This document shows positions 21,172 to 30,358 of a stretch of 64,000 nucleotides of DNA, in pieces; position 1 is the first letter of the stretch; the number at the start of each line of letters is the position of its first letter. The notes under the pieces are model-generated. The model made no database searches. It was not told where the DNA came from and saw only the letters and a program-made list of their open reading frames with translations. Source of the stretch: Georgenia faecalis (lineage in GTDB: Bacteria > Actinomycetota > Actinomycetes > Actinomycetales > Actinomycetaceae). The DNA lies in assembly GCF_003710105.1 (NCBI RefSeq), contig NZ_CP033325.1, forward strand, positions 1,674,001 through 1,738,000. The letters are read 5' to 3'. The position numbers and the translations under genes are program-made.

Positions 21172-22790
21172 CGTCGCCGCCGCCGACGACCGCCCGGCCC
21201 CGGCGGGTCCGCGCCGTGGGGGACCGGGCGCTCCTCGTCGAGTGCGCGGACCTGGCGGACGTGCTCGCCCTGCACGCCGCCCTCACGGCGGCGTCGCTGC
21301 CGGGGCTGGTCGACGCCGTCGCCGCCGCCCGCACGGTGCTGGTGCGCGCCGCGGACCGGGCGTCCCGGGACCGCATCGCCCGCGCCCTCCCCGACCTGCC
21401 CGCGGCCCGGCGCCACGACGCCGCCCGCGGGCTCGTCACCATCGACACCGTGTACGACGGCGAGGACCTCGCCGCCGTCGCCGCGCTCACCGGGCAGAGC
21501 CGCGACGCCGTCGTCGCCGCCCACGCCGGTCAGGTGTGGAGGGCGGCGTTCGGCGGCTTCGCCCCGGGGTTCACCTACCTCCTCGGGGCGGGGCTCGACG
21601 TCCCCCGCCGGGCGTCCCCGCGCACGGTGGTGCCGGCCGGCGCGGTGGCGCTCGCGGGGGAGTTCTCCGCCGTCTACCCCCGCGCCTCGCCGGGCGGGTG
21701 GCAGCTCATCGGCCGCACCGACGCGCCGCTGTGGGACCTCGAGCGCGACCCGCCGGCGCTGGTGCGTCCCGGGGACGGGGTGCGGTTCCGCGCGGTCCGC
21801 GAGCGGGTCGCGGCGACGGGGGCCCCACGCCGGCCGGCGGTCGGGCCCGCGCCCGAGTCGGCGGGCAGTCCGCCGCCCGACCTTCCCTACGGCGCCCTCC
21901 TCGTCCTGGCCGCCGGCCCGCTCAGCCTGCTCGAGGACCTGGGCCGCCCCGGCCGGGCCGACCTCGGCGTCAGCCCTTCCGGCGCCGTGGACCGCGGGTC
22001 GGCCCGCCAGGCCAACCGGCTCGTCGGCAACGACCGCTCCGCCGCCGTCGTCGAGACGGTGCTCGGCGGGCTGGAGCTGCGCGCCCACGGCACCCAGGTG
22101 GTCGCGGTCTCCGGTGCCCCGGCACCGCTCACCGTCCTCGACGGCGACGGCGAGCCGCGCGGCCACCCGCCCACGGACGCGCCGTTCGCCCTGCGCGACG
22201 GCGAGGTCCTCCGGCTCGGTACGCCCCCGTACGGCCTGCGGTCCTACGTCGCCCTCCGCGGCGGCCTCGCCGTGCCCCCGGTGCTGGGCAGCCGTTCCAC
22301 GGACGTCCTCGCAGGCCTCGGCCCGGCGCCGCTCGCCGCGGGCACCCTCCTGCCGGTCGGGGCACCACCGCGCGCCGCCGTCGGCCTCCCGGAACCGGGC
22401 CGGGTGCGCGAGGGTGGCCTCACCCGGGTGACGGTGCTCCCCGGGCCCCGCGCCGACTGGCTCACCGAGGGCTCCCTCGACCGGCTGGGGCGGCGGGAGT
22501 GGGTCGTCACCGACCGCTCGAACCGGGTGGGTCTGCGCCTGGACGGGCCGCCGCTCGTCCGCGCCGTCGAGACCGAGCTGCCCAGCGAGGGGGCCGTCGC
22601 CGGGGCGGTCCAGGTCCCCGCCGACGGACGCCCGGTCCTCTTCCTCGCCGACCACCCCGTCACCGGTGGCTACCCCGTTGTCGCCGTCGTGCGGGACGCC
22701 GACCTCGACGCCCTCGCCCAGGTGCGGCCGGGGGAGCGGGTGCGGCTGGGGCTCGCCCGGCAGGCGGCGGCCCGCCACCCAGGGGTGTGA
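21168..22790 (+). CDS. pxpBC: Fused 5-oxoprolinase subunits B and C
   Basis: The 540-residue protein joins a KipI/PxpB-like domain (about 10-215; [15 protein letters not shown] and [11 protein letters not shown]) to a KipA/PxpC-like domain (about 232-535; [25 protein letters not shown] and [14 protein letters not shown]). In many bacteria these are separate genes; fusions are also known. With PxpA it should form the complete 5-oxoprolinase, which clears a toxic product of glutamine/glutathione chemistry. A GTG start at 21168 overlaps the pxpA stop. Confidence 0.92.
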   Translation: MTSPPPTTARPRRVRAVGDRALLVECADLADVLALHAALTAASLPGLVDAVAAARTVLVRAADRASRDRIARALPDLPAARRHDAARGLVTIDTVYDGEDLAAVAALTGQSRDAVVAAHAGQVWRAAFGGFAPGFTYLLGAGLDVPRRASPRTVVPAGAVALAGEFSAVYPRASPGGWQLIGRTDAPLWDLERDPPALVRPGDGVRFRAVRERVAATGAPRRPAVGPAPESAGSPPPDLPYGALLVLAAGPLSLLEDLGRPGRADLGVSPSGAVDRGSARQANRLVGNDRSAAVVETVLGGLELRAHGTQVVAVSGAPAPLTVLDGDGEPRGHPPTDAPFALRDGEVLRLGTPPYGLRSYVALRGGLAVPPVLGSRSTDVLAGLGPAPLAAGTLLPVGAPPRAAVGLPEPGRVREGGLTRVTVLPGPRADWLTEGSLDRLGRREWVVTDRSNRVGLRLDGPPLVRAVETELPSEGAVAGAVQVPADGRPVLFLADHPVTGGYPVVAVVRDADLDALAQVRPGERVRLGLARQAAARHPGV

Positions 22791-22921
22791 CCCGCCTCAC
22801 GAAACGACGGGCCTGACGTGCGCTCCGCCCCACGACCCCCCATTGTCATAAGAGCGCGAGGTATCAGGTGAATGCTGCCCTGCCCGTGCGCCCCCTTTCA
22901 CTGACAGGACAGGACACACTT

Positions 22922-23434
22922 ATGCCCGAGAACCAGACGAAGAACACCAAGAACACCAACACCGCGAAGAACCGCGGCACCCGCCGCGCGAAGACCACCG
23001 GGCTGGCCGTTGCCGCCGCCGGCATCGTCGTCTTCAACATCTCGCCCTTCCTCAACTGGGTGAACCCCGAGGACAGCGCGGACCCGCGCACCGGTTACGA
23101 GACGGACTCCCTCGTCCCCTTCATCGCCTACCTCGGCCTCGGCCTCCTCGTGGCGATGTTCTACGCCACCAAGCGCGCGCGCCGCGGCCAGCACCGTGGC
23201 CTGACCCTCGTCTCGATGGCGGTCGGCATCGCGGCGGCCCTCCAGTGCCTCGCCTTCGCCATCAACCCGATGGGTGGGCTCGAGCGCGGGGACGACCTCT
23301 CCACCGACATGGGCGTGTGGGTCGGTCTCATCGGTGCAGCGGTCTGGGCCATCGGCTCCTACCTGCTCGCCAAGGAGATCGAGGGCGACGACGACGAGCA
23401 CACGGACAACTACACCCGCGACAACGCTCGCTGA
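22922..23434 (+). CDS. Small hypothetical membrane protein
   Basis: The 170-residue protein has a basic, Asn/Lys/Thr-rich N-terminus ([11 protein letters not shown]). Four hydrophobic segments follow, at about 28-46, 66-84, 97-117 and 131-150, and an acidic tail. The Asn/Lys-rich start is unusual for this GC-rich genome. AGGACAGGA lies upstream of the ATG. No family was recognised. Confidence 0.75.
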   Translation: MPENQTKNTKNTNTAKNRGTRRAKTTGLAVAAAGIVVFNISPFLNWVNPEDSADPRTGYETDSLVPFIAYLGLGLLVAMFYATKRARRGQHRGLTLVSMAVGIAAALQCLAFAINPMGGLERGDDLSTDMGVWVGLIGAAVWAIGSYLLAKEIEGDDDEHTDNYTRDNAR

Positions 23435-23466
23435 TCCACCGCACTGCACTGATCCACCGCACTGCA
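23431..23466 (+). repeat. Perfect 18-bp tandem duplication over a stop codon
   Basis: CTGATCCACCGCACTGCA occurs twice with no gap. The first copy contains the stop codon of the membrane protein gene, so the second copy is downstream and does not change the protein. Confidence 0.9.
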
Positions 23467-23471
23467 CAGGG

Positions 23472-23513
23472 ACCCGGCTCGGGCGGCACATGCCGCCGGG
23501 GGCCGGGTTTCTC
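23472..23513 (+). terminator. Intrinsic terminator after the small membrane protein
   Basis: ACCCGGC pairs with GCCGGGT, and an inner GGCGGC pairs with GCCGCC around ACAT. The stem is followed by TTTCTCGTT. This is the most T-rich terminator tail noticed in the window. Confidence 0.7.
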
Positions 23514-23573
23514 GTTCCCAGGACGGCACGGTCAGGCGCCGTTACGGTGAGCGCACCCACGGCAGGAGGAGCG

Positions 23574-24704
23574 ATGGCCAAGCACCCCAAGCGGATCGGC
23601 GTCCTCACCGCCGGCGGTGACAGCCCCGGGCTCAACGCGGCCATCCGCGGCCTCGGCAAGGCGGTCATCGGCCACCACGGCATGGAGATGATCGGCTTCC
23701 GCGACGGGATCCGCGGCCTCGCCGAGGACCGCACGGTCCCGCTCGACCGGGCGGCGCTGTCGGGCATCCTCACCATCGGCGGCACGATCCTCGGCACCAG
23801 CCGGGACAAGGTCCACCGGATGGAGATCGACGGCGAGGTCGTCGATGCCCGCGACCGCATCGCCGAGACCTACGAGCGCCACGGGCTGGAGTGCCTCGTC
23901 CTCCTCGGCGGCGGTGGGACGGCGAAGAACGCCAAGCGGCTCGCCGACGCCGGCCTCAACGTCCTCCACCTGCCCAAGACCATCGACAACGACGTCGCGA
24001 TGACGGACAGCACCTTCGGCTTCGCCACGGCGCTGGAGATCGCCACCGACGCCATCGACCGGCTGCACAGCACCGCGCACAGCCACCACCGCATCATCCT
24101 CGCGGAGATCATGGGACACCGGGCCGGGTGGCTGGCGCTGGGCAGCGGCATCGCCGGCGGGGCCGACGTCGTCCTCCTGCCCGAGATCCCGTACACGCTC
24201 GAGTCCGTGGCGGGCACCATCGAGGCCCGCAGTGCCGCCGGCAGCCGGTTCAGCGTCATCGCGGTCGCCGAGGGGGCCAGGAACACCGCGCAGGCGGCCG
24301 AGGTCGAGGCCGCCGTCGCCCTCAAGGACTCCGCCAAGAGCCCGGAGGCGCAGCGGGCCGCCCGGAACCACCTGGCCCACGTCCTCGACACCCACCGCGA
24401 GCACACCTTCGGCCTCGCGCGCGAGCTCGAGGCGGCCACCGGCCTGGAGTCCCGGGTGTCGATCCTCGGCTACATCCAGCGCGGCGGGACGCCCTGCGCC
24501 GCCGACCGGCTGCTCGCCACCCGGATCGGGACGGCGGCCGCGGACCTCATCGCCGACGGCGAGTACGGCGTGATGGTCGCCGACCGGGGGACCACCACCG
24601 TGCCGGTGCCGCTGGCGGAGGTCGCCGGGAAGCTCAAGACCGTGCCGCTCGACCACTCCTGGCTACGGACCGCGCGCATGGTCGGCACCGGCCTGGGCGA
24701 CTGA
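23574..24704 (+). CDS. 6-phosphofructokinase, atypical nucleotide-site motif
   Basis: The 376-residue protein is a group-III-like phosphofructokinase: [18 protein letters not shown] at the N-terminus, catalytic PKTIDND (D138) and the sugar-site motif [10 protein letters not shown]. The phosphoryl-donor motif normally GGDG(T/S) in ATP enzymes or GGDD in PPi enzymes reads GGGGT (112-116). K135 of PKTIDND is the residue type seen in PPi and mixed-type enzymes. ATP versus PPi as donor cannot be settled from sequence. AGGAGGAG precedes the ATG. Confidence 0.9.
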   Translation: MAKHPKRIGVLTAGGDSPGLNAAIRGLGKAVIGHHGMEMIGFRDGIRGLAEDRTVPLDRAALSGILTIGGTILGTSRDKVHRMEIDGEVVDARDRIAETYERHGLECLVLLGGGGTAKNAKRLADAGLNVLHLPKTIDNDVAMTDSTFGFATALEIATDAIDRLHSTAHSHHRIILAEIMGHRAGWLALGSGIAGGADVVLLPEIPYTLESVAGTIEARSAAGSRFSVIAVAEGARNTAQAAEVEAAVALKDSAKSPEAQRAARNHLAHVLDTHREHTFGLARELEAATGLESRVSILGYIQRGGTPCAADRLLATRIGTAAADLIADGEYGVMVADRGTTTVPVPLAEVAGKLKTVPLDHSWLRTARMVGTGLGD

Positions 24705-24774
24705 CGCCCGCTCGGCCGGCTGGCCGGTACCCTCGCGGCAGGCCGGGGGGCCGTGACGACGTAGGGAGCACCCG

Positions 24775-25833
24775 TTGGCCGAGCACGACGACGTGCGAAC
24801 CCTTCCCCTCGACCCGACGGAGGACGTCGGGTCCGCGCGCCTGGCCGCCGCCCTGGCCGCTGGCGACGTGCCGGCCATCGGGCAGGCGCTGCGCCACGAC
24901 TACGTGGTCGTCCCGCTCACGCGGGGCCCGGCCGGCGAGCCGCAGGTGCGCGTGTTCGACATGGGCCGCGGCGGGTACGAGCTCGCCGTCTTCTCCTCGG
25001 TGGCGTCGCTGGCCGCCTTCCTCGGCGAAGCGCCCGAGCGTGAGTTCGGCCTGCGCCGGGGGAGCTCGCTCGCGCCCTTCATCGAGGCGCAGCGCGGCCT
25101 GCTCCGCCGGGTGAGCTTCGACCCGGCCGGGCCGCACCCCATGTCGGCCGACGTCGAGGGCGTCCTCGCGGCGCTCGCCCCGCAGCTCACCGACGACGAC
25201 GTCGCGTGGGTCGCCGGCACGCGCGCCGACGGCGCCGGCCCGTCCCCGGAGTCCCGGGTCTACGCGCTCGACATGCCGCTGCAACGCGACTGGTTCCCCG
25301 TCGACCTCACCGACCGCGGGCGCCTGGAGAAGGAGCTCTCCCGGCAGGTGCGCCGGGCCGCCGGGTCCCTCGGAGCCGGCCGCGCGGTCCGCGGCGAGCT
25401 CACCCGGTGGCTCGTCGCGGCGGGGGAGAGCGCGGCAGCCGGCGGTGGCCGGTTCCTCGCCGGCGTGCTGCGCCGCCACGAGGGCATCGTCGTCGGCCTG
25501 TCGCTGACGATGTACTGGCACGAGCTCGGCCCCGAGATCGGCGGGCGCAGCCACCTCGACCTCCTCACCGACCGGCTCGCCGCCCAGCCGGGCCCGGAGA
25601 TCACCGCCGGCCGGACCGCGCACGGCCCCTACGTCCGGCACACGCGGGTGTCCCCGGCGCCCGACGGCGCACCGGTGCCGCTGCTCGTCACGGACTACTG
25701 GATGCAGTTCCCCGACCGGCGGGGCCTGTGCCTGCTCCGCTTCACCAGCCCGCAGCTCGTCCTGCGCGAGGGCCTCCAGGCGCTCAGCGAGGACATCGTG
25801 CACCGGGCGACCTGGGTCACCGAGCCGGCGTAG
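24775..25833 (+). CDS. SseB-like N-terminal domain protein, function unknown
   Basis: The 352-residue protein has an N-terminal region (about 20-130) that fits the SseB-type alpha/beta domain (YVVVPLTRG, VRVFDMGRGGYELAVFSSVASLAAFLG). A C-terminal region of about 180 residues has no recognised family. It has no signal peptide or membrane helix. The TTG at 24775 is the only start near the AGGGAG ribosome site. Confidence 0.7.
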   Translation: MAEHDDVRTLPLDPTEDVGSARLAAALAAGDVPAIGQALRHDYVVVPLTRGPAGEPQVRVFDMGRGGYELAVFSSVASLAAFLGEAPEREFGLRRGSSLAPFIEAQRGLLRRVSFDPAGPHPMSADVEGVLAALAPQLTDDDVAWVAGTRADGAGPSPESRVYALDMPLQRDWFPVDLTDRGRLEKELSRQVRRAAGSLGAGRAVRGELTRWLVAAGESAAAGGGRFLAGVLRRHEGIVVGLSLTMYWHELGPEIGGRSHLDLLTDRLAAQPGPEITAGRTAHGPYVRHTRVSPAPDGAPVPLLVTDYWMQFPDRRGLCLLRFTSPQLVLREGLQALSEDIVHRATWVTEPA

Positions 25834-25834
25834 A

Positions 25835-25865
25835 CCCTGCGGCCTGTGCCCGGCGCGCCGCAGGG
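25835..25865 (+). terminator. Hairpin after the SseB-like gene
   Basis: CCCTGCGGC pairs perfectly with GCCGCAGGG across a 13-nt loop, directly after the stop codon. Confidence 0.5.
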
Positions 25866-25946
25866 CGTGGCAGCCGGGTCCGCCCGACGAGCGGGGTAGT
25901 AGCCTGCGCGCACACGGTGCGTTCGCTCGGGTCGCAGGGAGGCGAC

Positions 25947-27461
25947 ATGGAACTGCTCCAGGACATCCTCACCGGCATCGCCAACAACATCTTCAACCAG
26001 GTGCCGATCCTCATCGGCCTCATCGCCCTCGCCGGGCTCCTCCTCCAGCGCAAGCCCTTCGAGACGGTCGTCGCCGGGACCGTCCGGGCGGTCGTCGGCG
26101 TCGTCATCCTCACCCTGGGCGTGGAGATCTTCGTCGGCGGGCTGGTCGCCTTCCAGGCCATCGTCGCCAGCGCGGTGGGGCTGGAGCCGCCGACGGCGAC
26201 GAGCACGCTCAACGACTTCCTCGCGGGTGCCGGGTCGGCGGTGCCGCTCATCATCGCCGTCGGCTTCGGCATCCACCTGCTGCTCGTGCGGGTGTTCCCG
26301 GCCGCTCGGTACGTCTACCTCACCGGGCACCTGATGTTCTGGATGAGCATCGTCATCGCAGCCTCGCTCGTCGAGGTGTTCGCCGACGTGCCACGGACGA
26401 CGCTCATCGTCGTCGGGGCCGTGCTCATCGCCTGCTACTGGACGCTGCAGCCGCTGTGGGTCGCGCCGCTCATGCGCCGCCTCATGGGCCACGACCAGTT
26501 CGGCCTGGGCCACACCACCTCCACCGTCGCGCTCCTCGCCGGGTACGGCTCGCGCGCGCTCCGCCTGGGCGACGCGCGCACGCACGACTCGGAGAAGCTC
26601 ACGCTGCCGCGGCAGATCTCCTTCTTCAAGGACATCAACGTCTCCACCGCGGTGATCATCTCGGTGATCATGATCGCCGCGATCGCCTTCGCCAGCCCCG
26701 CCGTCGTCGAGGAGCAGATGGCCGGCTCGGAGCTGCTCCCGTGGGCGTGGGGCCTCACCCAGGCGCTGCGCTTCGCGGCCGGCATCGCCATCCTGCTCTT
26801 CGGCGTGCGGATGTTCCTCGCCGAGATCGTGCCGGCGTTCAAGGGGATCTCGGACAAGGTGCTCCCCGGGACCAAGCCGGCGCTCGACATCCCCGTCGTG
26901 TTCCCCAAGGCGCCGACGGCGGTGATGATCGGGTTCCTCTCCTCCACCGTGGTCTTCCTCGTGTGCATGGGCGTCTTCGCGGCGACCGGGTGGTTCGTCC
27001 TCGTCCCGCCGATGATCATGCTGTTCTTCGGTGGGGGCTGCGGCGGCGTCTTCGGCAACGCCGTCGCCGGCTGGCGCGGCGCCGTCTTCGGCGGCGTGGT
27101 CAACGGCATCCTCCTCGCCTTCGGCCAGTGGATCAGCTGGGGCCTGTACGACCGGACGGCGCCCGAGCTCGCCACCCTCGCCGACCCCGACTGGTTCGCC
27201 GTCGGCTGGCTCGTGCTCGGCGCCGGGAACGTCCTCGCGCCGCTGGGTGCCGCCGCCCCGTGGATCATCGCCGGCGCCACTCTCGTCGTCACCGTTGCCG
27301 TCCTCGTGGTGCTCTCGCGCCGCGGGGAGCCGGTGACGTCGTCCCCGGCACCCGCCCCGGCCGGAGCGGACGCCCCGGCTGACGCGCCGGCCCCGGCTGA
27401 CGCGCCAGCCCGGTCCGAGGCGCCCAGCAGCCGTCCCCCGTCCCGACCCGGCAAGGAGTGA
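25947..27461 (+). CDS. PTS ascorbate-type EIIC permease (UlaA/SgaT family)
   Basis: The 504-residue protein has about 10-12 membrane helices and family features: NIFNQVPILIGLIALAGLLLQRK at the N-terminus, GHTTSTVALLAGY, GVRMFLAEIVPAFKGIS and FFGGGCGGVFGNAVAGW. The tail is a 50-residue Ala/Pro/Asp-rich stretch with ADAPADAPAPADAPA repeats. UlaA proteins move L-ascorbate or another sugar acid as it is phosphorylated by EIIB. AGGGAGG precedes the ATG. The IIB and SIS genes follow directly; no EIIA is nearby. Confidence 0.9.
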   Translation: MELLQDILTGIANNIFNQVPILIGLIALAGLLLQRKPFETVVAGTVRAVVGVVILTLGVEIFVGGLVAFQAIVASAVGLEPPTATSTLNDFLAGAGSAVPLIIAVGFGIHLLLVRVFPAARYVYLTGHLMFWMSIVIAASLVEVFADVPRTTLIVVGAVLIACYWTLQPLWVAPLMRRLMGHDQFGLGHTTSTVALLAGYGSRALRLGDARTHDSEKLTLPRQISFFKDINVSTAVIISVIMIAAIAFASPAVVEEQMAGSELLPWAWGLTQALRFAAGIAILLFGVRMFLAEIVPAFKGISDKVLPGTKPALDIPVVFPKAPTAVMIGFLSSTVVFLVCMGVFAATGWFVLVPPMIMLFFGGGCGGVFGNAVAGWRGAVFGGVVNGILLAFGQWISWGLYDRTAPELATLADPDWFAVGWLVLGAGNVLAPLGAAAPWIIAGATLVVTVAVLVVLSRRGEPVTSSPAPAPAGADAPADAPAPADAPARSEAPSSRPPSRPGKE

Positions 27462-27463
27462 CC

Positions 27464-27766
27464 GTGACCGACCGACCCGACCCCCTGAAGGTGCTCGCCG
27501 TGTGCGGGCTGGGCATGGGGACCAGCCTCATCCTGCGGATGACCATCGAGACGGTGCTCCAGCGCCTCGGCATCCGCGCGGAGGTGGACCACACGGACGT
27601 CTCGGCCGCCCGCAGCACCCAGGCCGACGTCCTCGTCGGGCAGGGGATGCACACGAGCGAGCTCGACGGCGTCGCGCCGGTCTGCGTGACCGTCGACGAC
27701 TTCGTCGACGACGCCGCGCTCGAGGCCCGGCTCCGCCCGGCGCTGGAGGAGGCGGGGTGGCTGTGA
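27464..27766 (+). CDS. PTS EIIB protein (UlaB/SgaB family)
   Basis: The 100-residue cytosolic protein carries the phospho-Cys loop CGLGMGTS (C14) of the lactose/ascorbate EIIB superfamily. It passes phosphate to the sugar held by the EIIC before it. GTG at 27464 suits the AAGGAG site better; a GTG at 27458 overlapping the EIIC stop would add two residues. Confidence 0.9.
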   Translation: MTDRPDPLKVLAVCGLGMGTSLILRMTIETVLQRLGIRAEVDHTDVSAARSTQADVLVGQGMHTSELDGVAPVCVTVDDFVDDAALEARLRPALEEAGWL

Positions 27767-28485
27767 ACGACGTCGAGCCGGTCCTCCAGCGGTTCGGTCG
27801 GTCGCTCACCGACCACGTCGACGACATCCTCCGGGCCAACGCCGTCCGGCTCACCGAGGCGGCCGCCCTCATCACGTCGACGTGGCGCGCTGACGGGCTG
27901 CTGTACGCGGCGGGGTCGGGCCACTCGCTGGCGGCCGTCCTCGAGACGTTCTACCGCGCCGGCGGGCTGCCGTTCGTCCGTCCGCTGTGGGCGCGCGAGC
28001 TCCTGCCGCTCCACGGCTCCGAGCGGTCGACCCAGGCCGAGCGTCAGCCCGGCGTCGGCGAGCGCCTGGTCCTCGACGCGGGCGTGGGCGAGGCGGACAC
28101 CGTCGTCGTGTTCTCCACCTCCGGGGTCAACCACGTCCCGCTGGAGATCGCCGTCACGGCGCGGGAGAGCGGTGCGCGGGTCATCGCGGTCACCTCCGTC
28201 GAGGCCTCCGACGCCGCGCCCCTCCGGGCGGGCCGACGGCTCCACCAGGTGGCGGACCTCGTCCTCGACACCCGCGTGCCGCCCGGTGATGCGACCTGGC
28301 CGCCGGACGCGCCGCGCACCGCCCCGCTGTCCTCGTTCGCCAACGTCGTCCTGTGGGACGCGATCCTCGTCCTCGTCGCACAGGCGGAACCGGCCATCCC
28401 GTTCTGGCGCAGTGCGAACACCACGGGGCCGAGCAACGCCCAGCTGACCCAGCGCTACAAGTCCTCGGTCCCGGAGCTGCGGTAG
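27763..28485 (+). CDS. SIS-domain sugar-phosphate protein
   Basis: The 240-residue protein has a SIS fold: LLYAAGSGHSLAAVLETFYRAGG, then TVVVFSTSGVNHVPLEIAVTARESGARVIAVTS. SIS proteins isomerise or sense phosphosugars. Its coupling to the PTS genes (GTG start over the EIIB stop, or a GTG at 27757) suggests it acts on the imported phosphosugar. The 3' end overlaps the convergent VOC gene by 31 bp. Confidence 0.85.
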   Translation: MNDVEPVLQRFGRSLTDHVDDILRANAVRLTEAAALITSTWRADGLLYAAGSGHSLAAVLETFYRAGGLPFVRPLWARELLPLHGSERSTQAERQPGVGERLVLDAGVGEADTVVVFSTSGVNHVPLEIAVTARESGARVIAVTSVEASDAAPLRAGRRLHQVADLVLDTRVPPGDATWPPDAPRTAPLSSFANVVLWDAILVLVAQAEPAIPFWRSANTTGPSNAQLTQRYKSSVPELR

Positions 28486-28880
28486 GCGTCGGCGAACTCC
28501 GCCTCGGGCGCGACCGGGGTGATGACGTCGACGAGGACGCCGTCGGGCGCGGCGACGATGAAGTGACGCTGGCCGAAGGCCTCCGAGCGGATCGGCAGGA
28601 CGGCCGTGAGCGGGCCCTCGGTGACCAGGCGCCGGTACTCCGCGTCGACGTCGGTGACCTCGAGGTTGAGCAGGACACCGTCGGCGGTGCGCCCCCGGGC
28701 CGCCAGCGGGACGGTGGGGTGGCCGGCGTCGAGGACGGCGAGCTCCCAGTCGTCGCGGCGCAGGCTGACGTACCAGTCGGCGGCGAAGGTGACGGTGAAG
28801 GCGAAGTGCTCCCGGTAGAAGGCGGCGGTGGCGGCCACGTCGTCGGTCATGAGGACGGGGTAGACGCTGGTGACGGACAT
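28455..28880 (-). CDS. VOC/glyoxalase-superfamily protein
   Basis: The 141-residue protein has the paired beta-alpha-beta-beta-beta units of the vicinal oxygen chelate family (VYPVLMTDDVAATAAFYREHF; LLNLEVTDVDAEYRRLV; HFIVAAPDGVLVDVI). Members include glyoxalases and antibiotic-binding proteins. The ATG at 28880 has a strong GGAGGAG site. It is divergent from a TetR gene with a perfect palindrome between them, so it is likely the repressor's target. Confidence 0.85.
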   Translation of the reverse strand: MSVTSVYPVLMTDDVAATAAFYREHFAFTVTFAADWYVSLRRDDWELAVLDAGHPTVPLAARGRTADGVLLNLEVTDVDAEYRRLVTEGPLTAVLPIRSEAFGQRHFIVAAPDGVLVDVITPVAPEAEFADAYRSSGTEDL

Positions 28881-28897
28881 CGAAGGGCTCCTCCCCC

Positions 28898-28918
28898 TTA
28901 CGTACACGGTGTACGTAA
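28898..28918. promoter_or_regulatory. Perfect 21-bp palindromic operator
   Basis: Two 10-bp arms, TTACGTACAC and GTGTACGTAA, flank a single central G. A further half-site, GTACGTA, occurs near 28940. The site lies 18 bp before the VOC start and 55 bp before the TetR start, as expected for autoregulated divergent control. Confidence 0.8.
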
Positions 28919-28972
28919 ACCGGATGATAGAAACACCGCGTACGTATCGCCGTCAAGAGGGGGAGGCCGACC

Positions 28973-29560
28973 GTGCCGAGAGCGACGCGGGCGCAGAGCG
29001 AGGCAACGGCCGCGCGGGTCCTCGACGCCGCCTGGGCCCTGTTCGCCGCGCAGGGCTACCCGGGCGTGGGCCTGGAGGAGGTCGCACAACGGGCCGGGGT
29101 CACGCGCGGTGCCGTCTACCACCACTACGGCAGCAAGACTGGCCTCTTCCACGCCGTCCACGCGCGGGCCCAGGCGCAGGTAGCGGCGGCGGTCGAGGCG
29201 GCGGCTGCCGGGTCCGACGACCCGTGGGAGGCCCTCGAGGCGGGCAGCCGTGCGTTCCTCGACGCCTCCCTCGGCGACCGCGTCCGTCAGGTCATGCTCG
29301 TCGACGCGCCCGTGGTCCTCGGTCTGGACGCCTGGCGCGCGGAGGACGCCCGGGGCTCCGCCCGCCTGCTCGGCGAGGCGCTCACCGCGCTGGCCGCCGC
29401 GGGTGTGCTGCGCGTCGGTTCGGTCCCGGCGTGCGCGGCGCTGCTCTCGGGCGCGATGAACGAGGCCGCGCTGTGGGCGGCCGCCACCGCGGACCCGCGC
29501 GCGGCCGTCGACGACGCGTGGGACGTGCTCCGGCAGATGCTCGCCGCCCTGCGGACCTGA
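28973..29560 (+). CDS. TetR-family repressor, divergent from the VOC gene
   Basis: The 195-residue protein has an N-terminal helix-turn-helix (VGLEEVAQRAGVTRGAVYHHYGSKTGLF, about residues 36-63). Its C-terminal region resembles TetR_C members with DAPVVLGLDAWR. The GTG at 28973 follows GAGGGGGAGG. The palindrome at 28898-28918 is the probable operator. Confidence 0.9.
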   Translation: MPRATRAQSEATAARVLDAAWALFAAQGYPGVGLEEVAQRAGVTRGAVYHHYGSKTGLFHAVHARAQAQVAAAVEAAAAGSDDPWEALEAGSRAFLDASLGDRVRQVMLVDAPVVLGLDAWRAEDARGSARLLGEALTALAAAGVLRVGSVPACAALLSGAMNEAALWAAATADPRAAVDDAWDVLRQMLAALRT

Positions 29561-29563
29561 CCC

Positions 29564-30253
29564 TCAGCCGCCGACGAGCGCCCCGAGGTCGAGGCCACCC
29601 GGCAGCTGGAGGACGTCGAACGCCTCCGCCATGCGCCCGCGCCCGAGGAGCGCCCCGCGGTAGGAGTTGAGGCCGGCGATGAACTGCTCGTAGGCGAAGT
29701 CGGCCACCTGGCTCGCGTGGAGCTCGAGCGCGCGGACCTGCGTCTCGTGCGCGTCGGTGACGTCGCGGACCAGGGCCGGCGCCTCGATGGGCGTCCACAC
29801 CTCGTACCCGAGAACGACGGGCACCGCGTGCGGGTCGCCGCCGACGCCGGAGTACCAGGGGCCCGCAGCGGCGGCGACCGCCCGCACCCCGGCCCGGTGG
29901 GTCGCGACGTGGTCGACGTGGCCGTCGCGGGCGTGCGGGAGGAGCGCGAGCGCCGGGCGCAGCTCGCGGACCAGGCCGATCAGCGCGGGCACGAGCGTCG
30001 TGTCCTGCTCGAGCCCGCCCTCGGGGCGGCGGAGGAAGCGCACCGACGCGTACCCCATGACCTCGGCCGCCTGCCGCGCCTCGGTCTCCCGCGTGGTGGC
30101 GATCTCCTCCGGAGGGCGGCCTAGCCCGCCGTTCTCGCCGCTCGTCACGTAGACGACGTCGACCTGGGCGCCGCCGAGCACCAGCTGGCGCAGGGTCCCG
30201 CCGCAGCCGATGACGTCGTCGTCGGGGTGCGGGGACAGGACGAGGACGCGCAC
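29564..30253 (-). CDS. PIG-L/LmbE-family deacetylase
   Basis: The 229-residue protein has the zinc motif PHPDDDVIGCGGT near the N-terminus and HVDHVATH (about 125-132) for the second zinc-binding part, as in N-acetylglucosaminyl deacetylases of the PIG-L family (MshB, BshB, LmbE). It would remove an acetyl or similar group from an amino sugar or thiol conjugate. GAGAGGGAGG precedes the GTG. Its stop lies 3 nt from the convergent TetR stop. Confidence 0.9.
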   Translation of the reverse strand: MRVLVLSPHPDDDVIGCGGTLRQLVLGGAQVDVVYVTSGENGGLGRPPEEIATTRETEARQAAEVMGYASVRFLRRPEGGLEQDTTLVPALIGLVRELRPALALLPHARDGHVDHVATHRAGVRAVAAAAGPWYSGVGGDPHAVPVVLGYEVWTPIEAPALVRDVTDAHETQVRALELHASQVADFAYEQFIAGLNSYRGALLGRGRMAEAFDVLQLPGGLDLGALVGG

Positions 30254-30358
30254 GGAACCCTCCCTCTCGCTGCCCCGCCGGCGGCGGCGGGGTGGCGAGC
30301 AGCCTACGGCCCGCCCTCCCCGAGTGGGTAGCCTGGCTGGCCGGGCCGAGGAGGGGGC

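Noticed and set aside
18447-22790. A 1447-codon plus-strand frame ending with the pxpBC sequence
   Set aside because: The first 900 codons are out of frame with the clearly real isomerase and pxpA genes; only the part from 21168 is coding.
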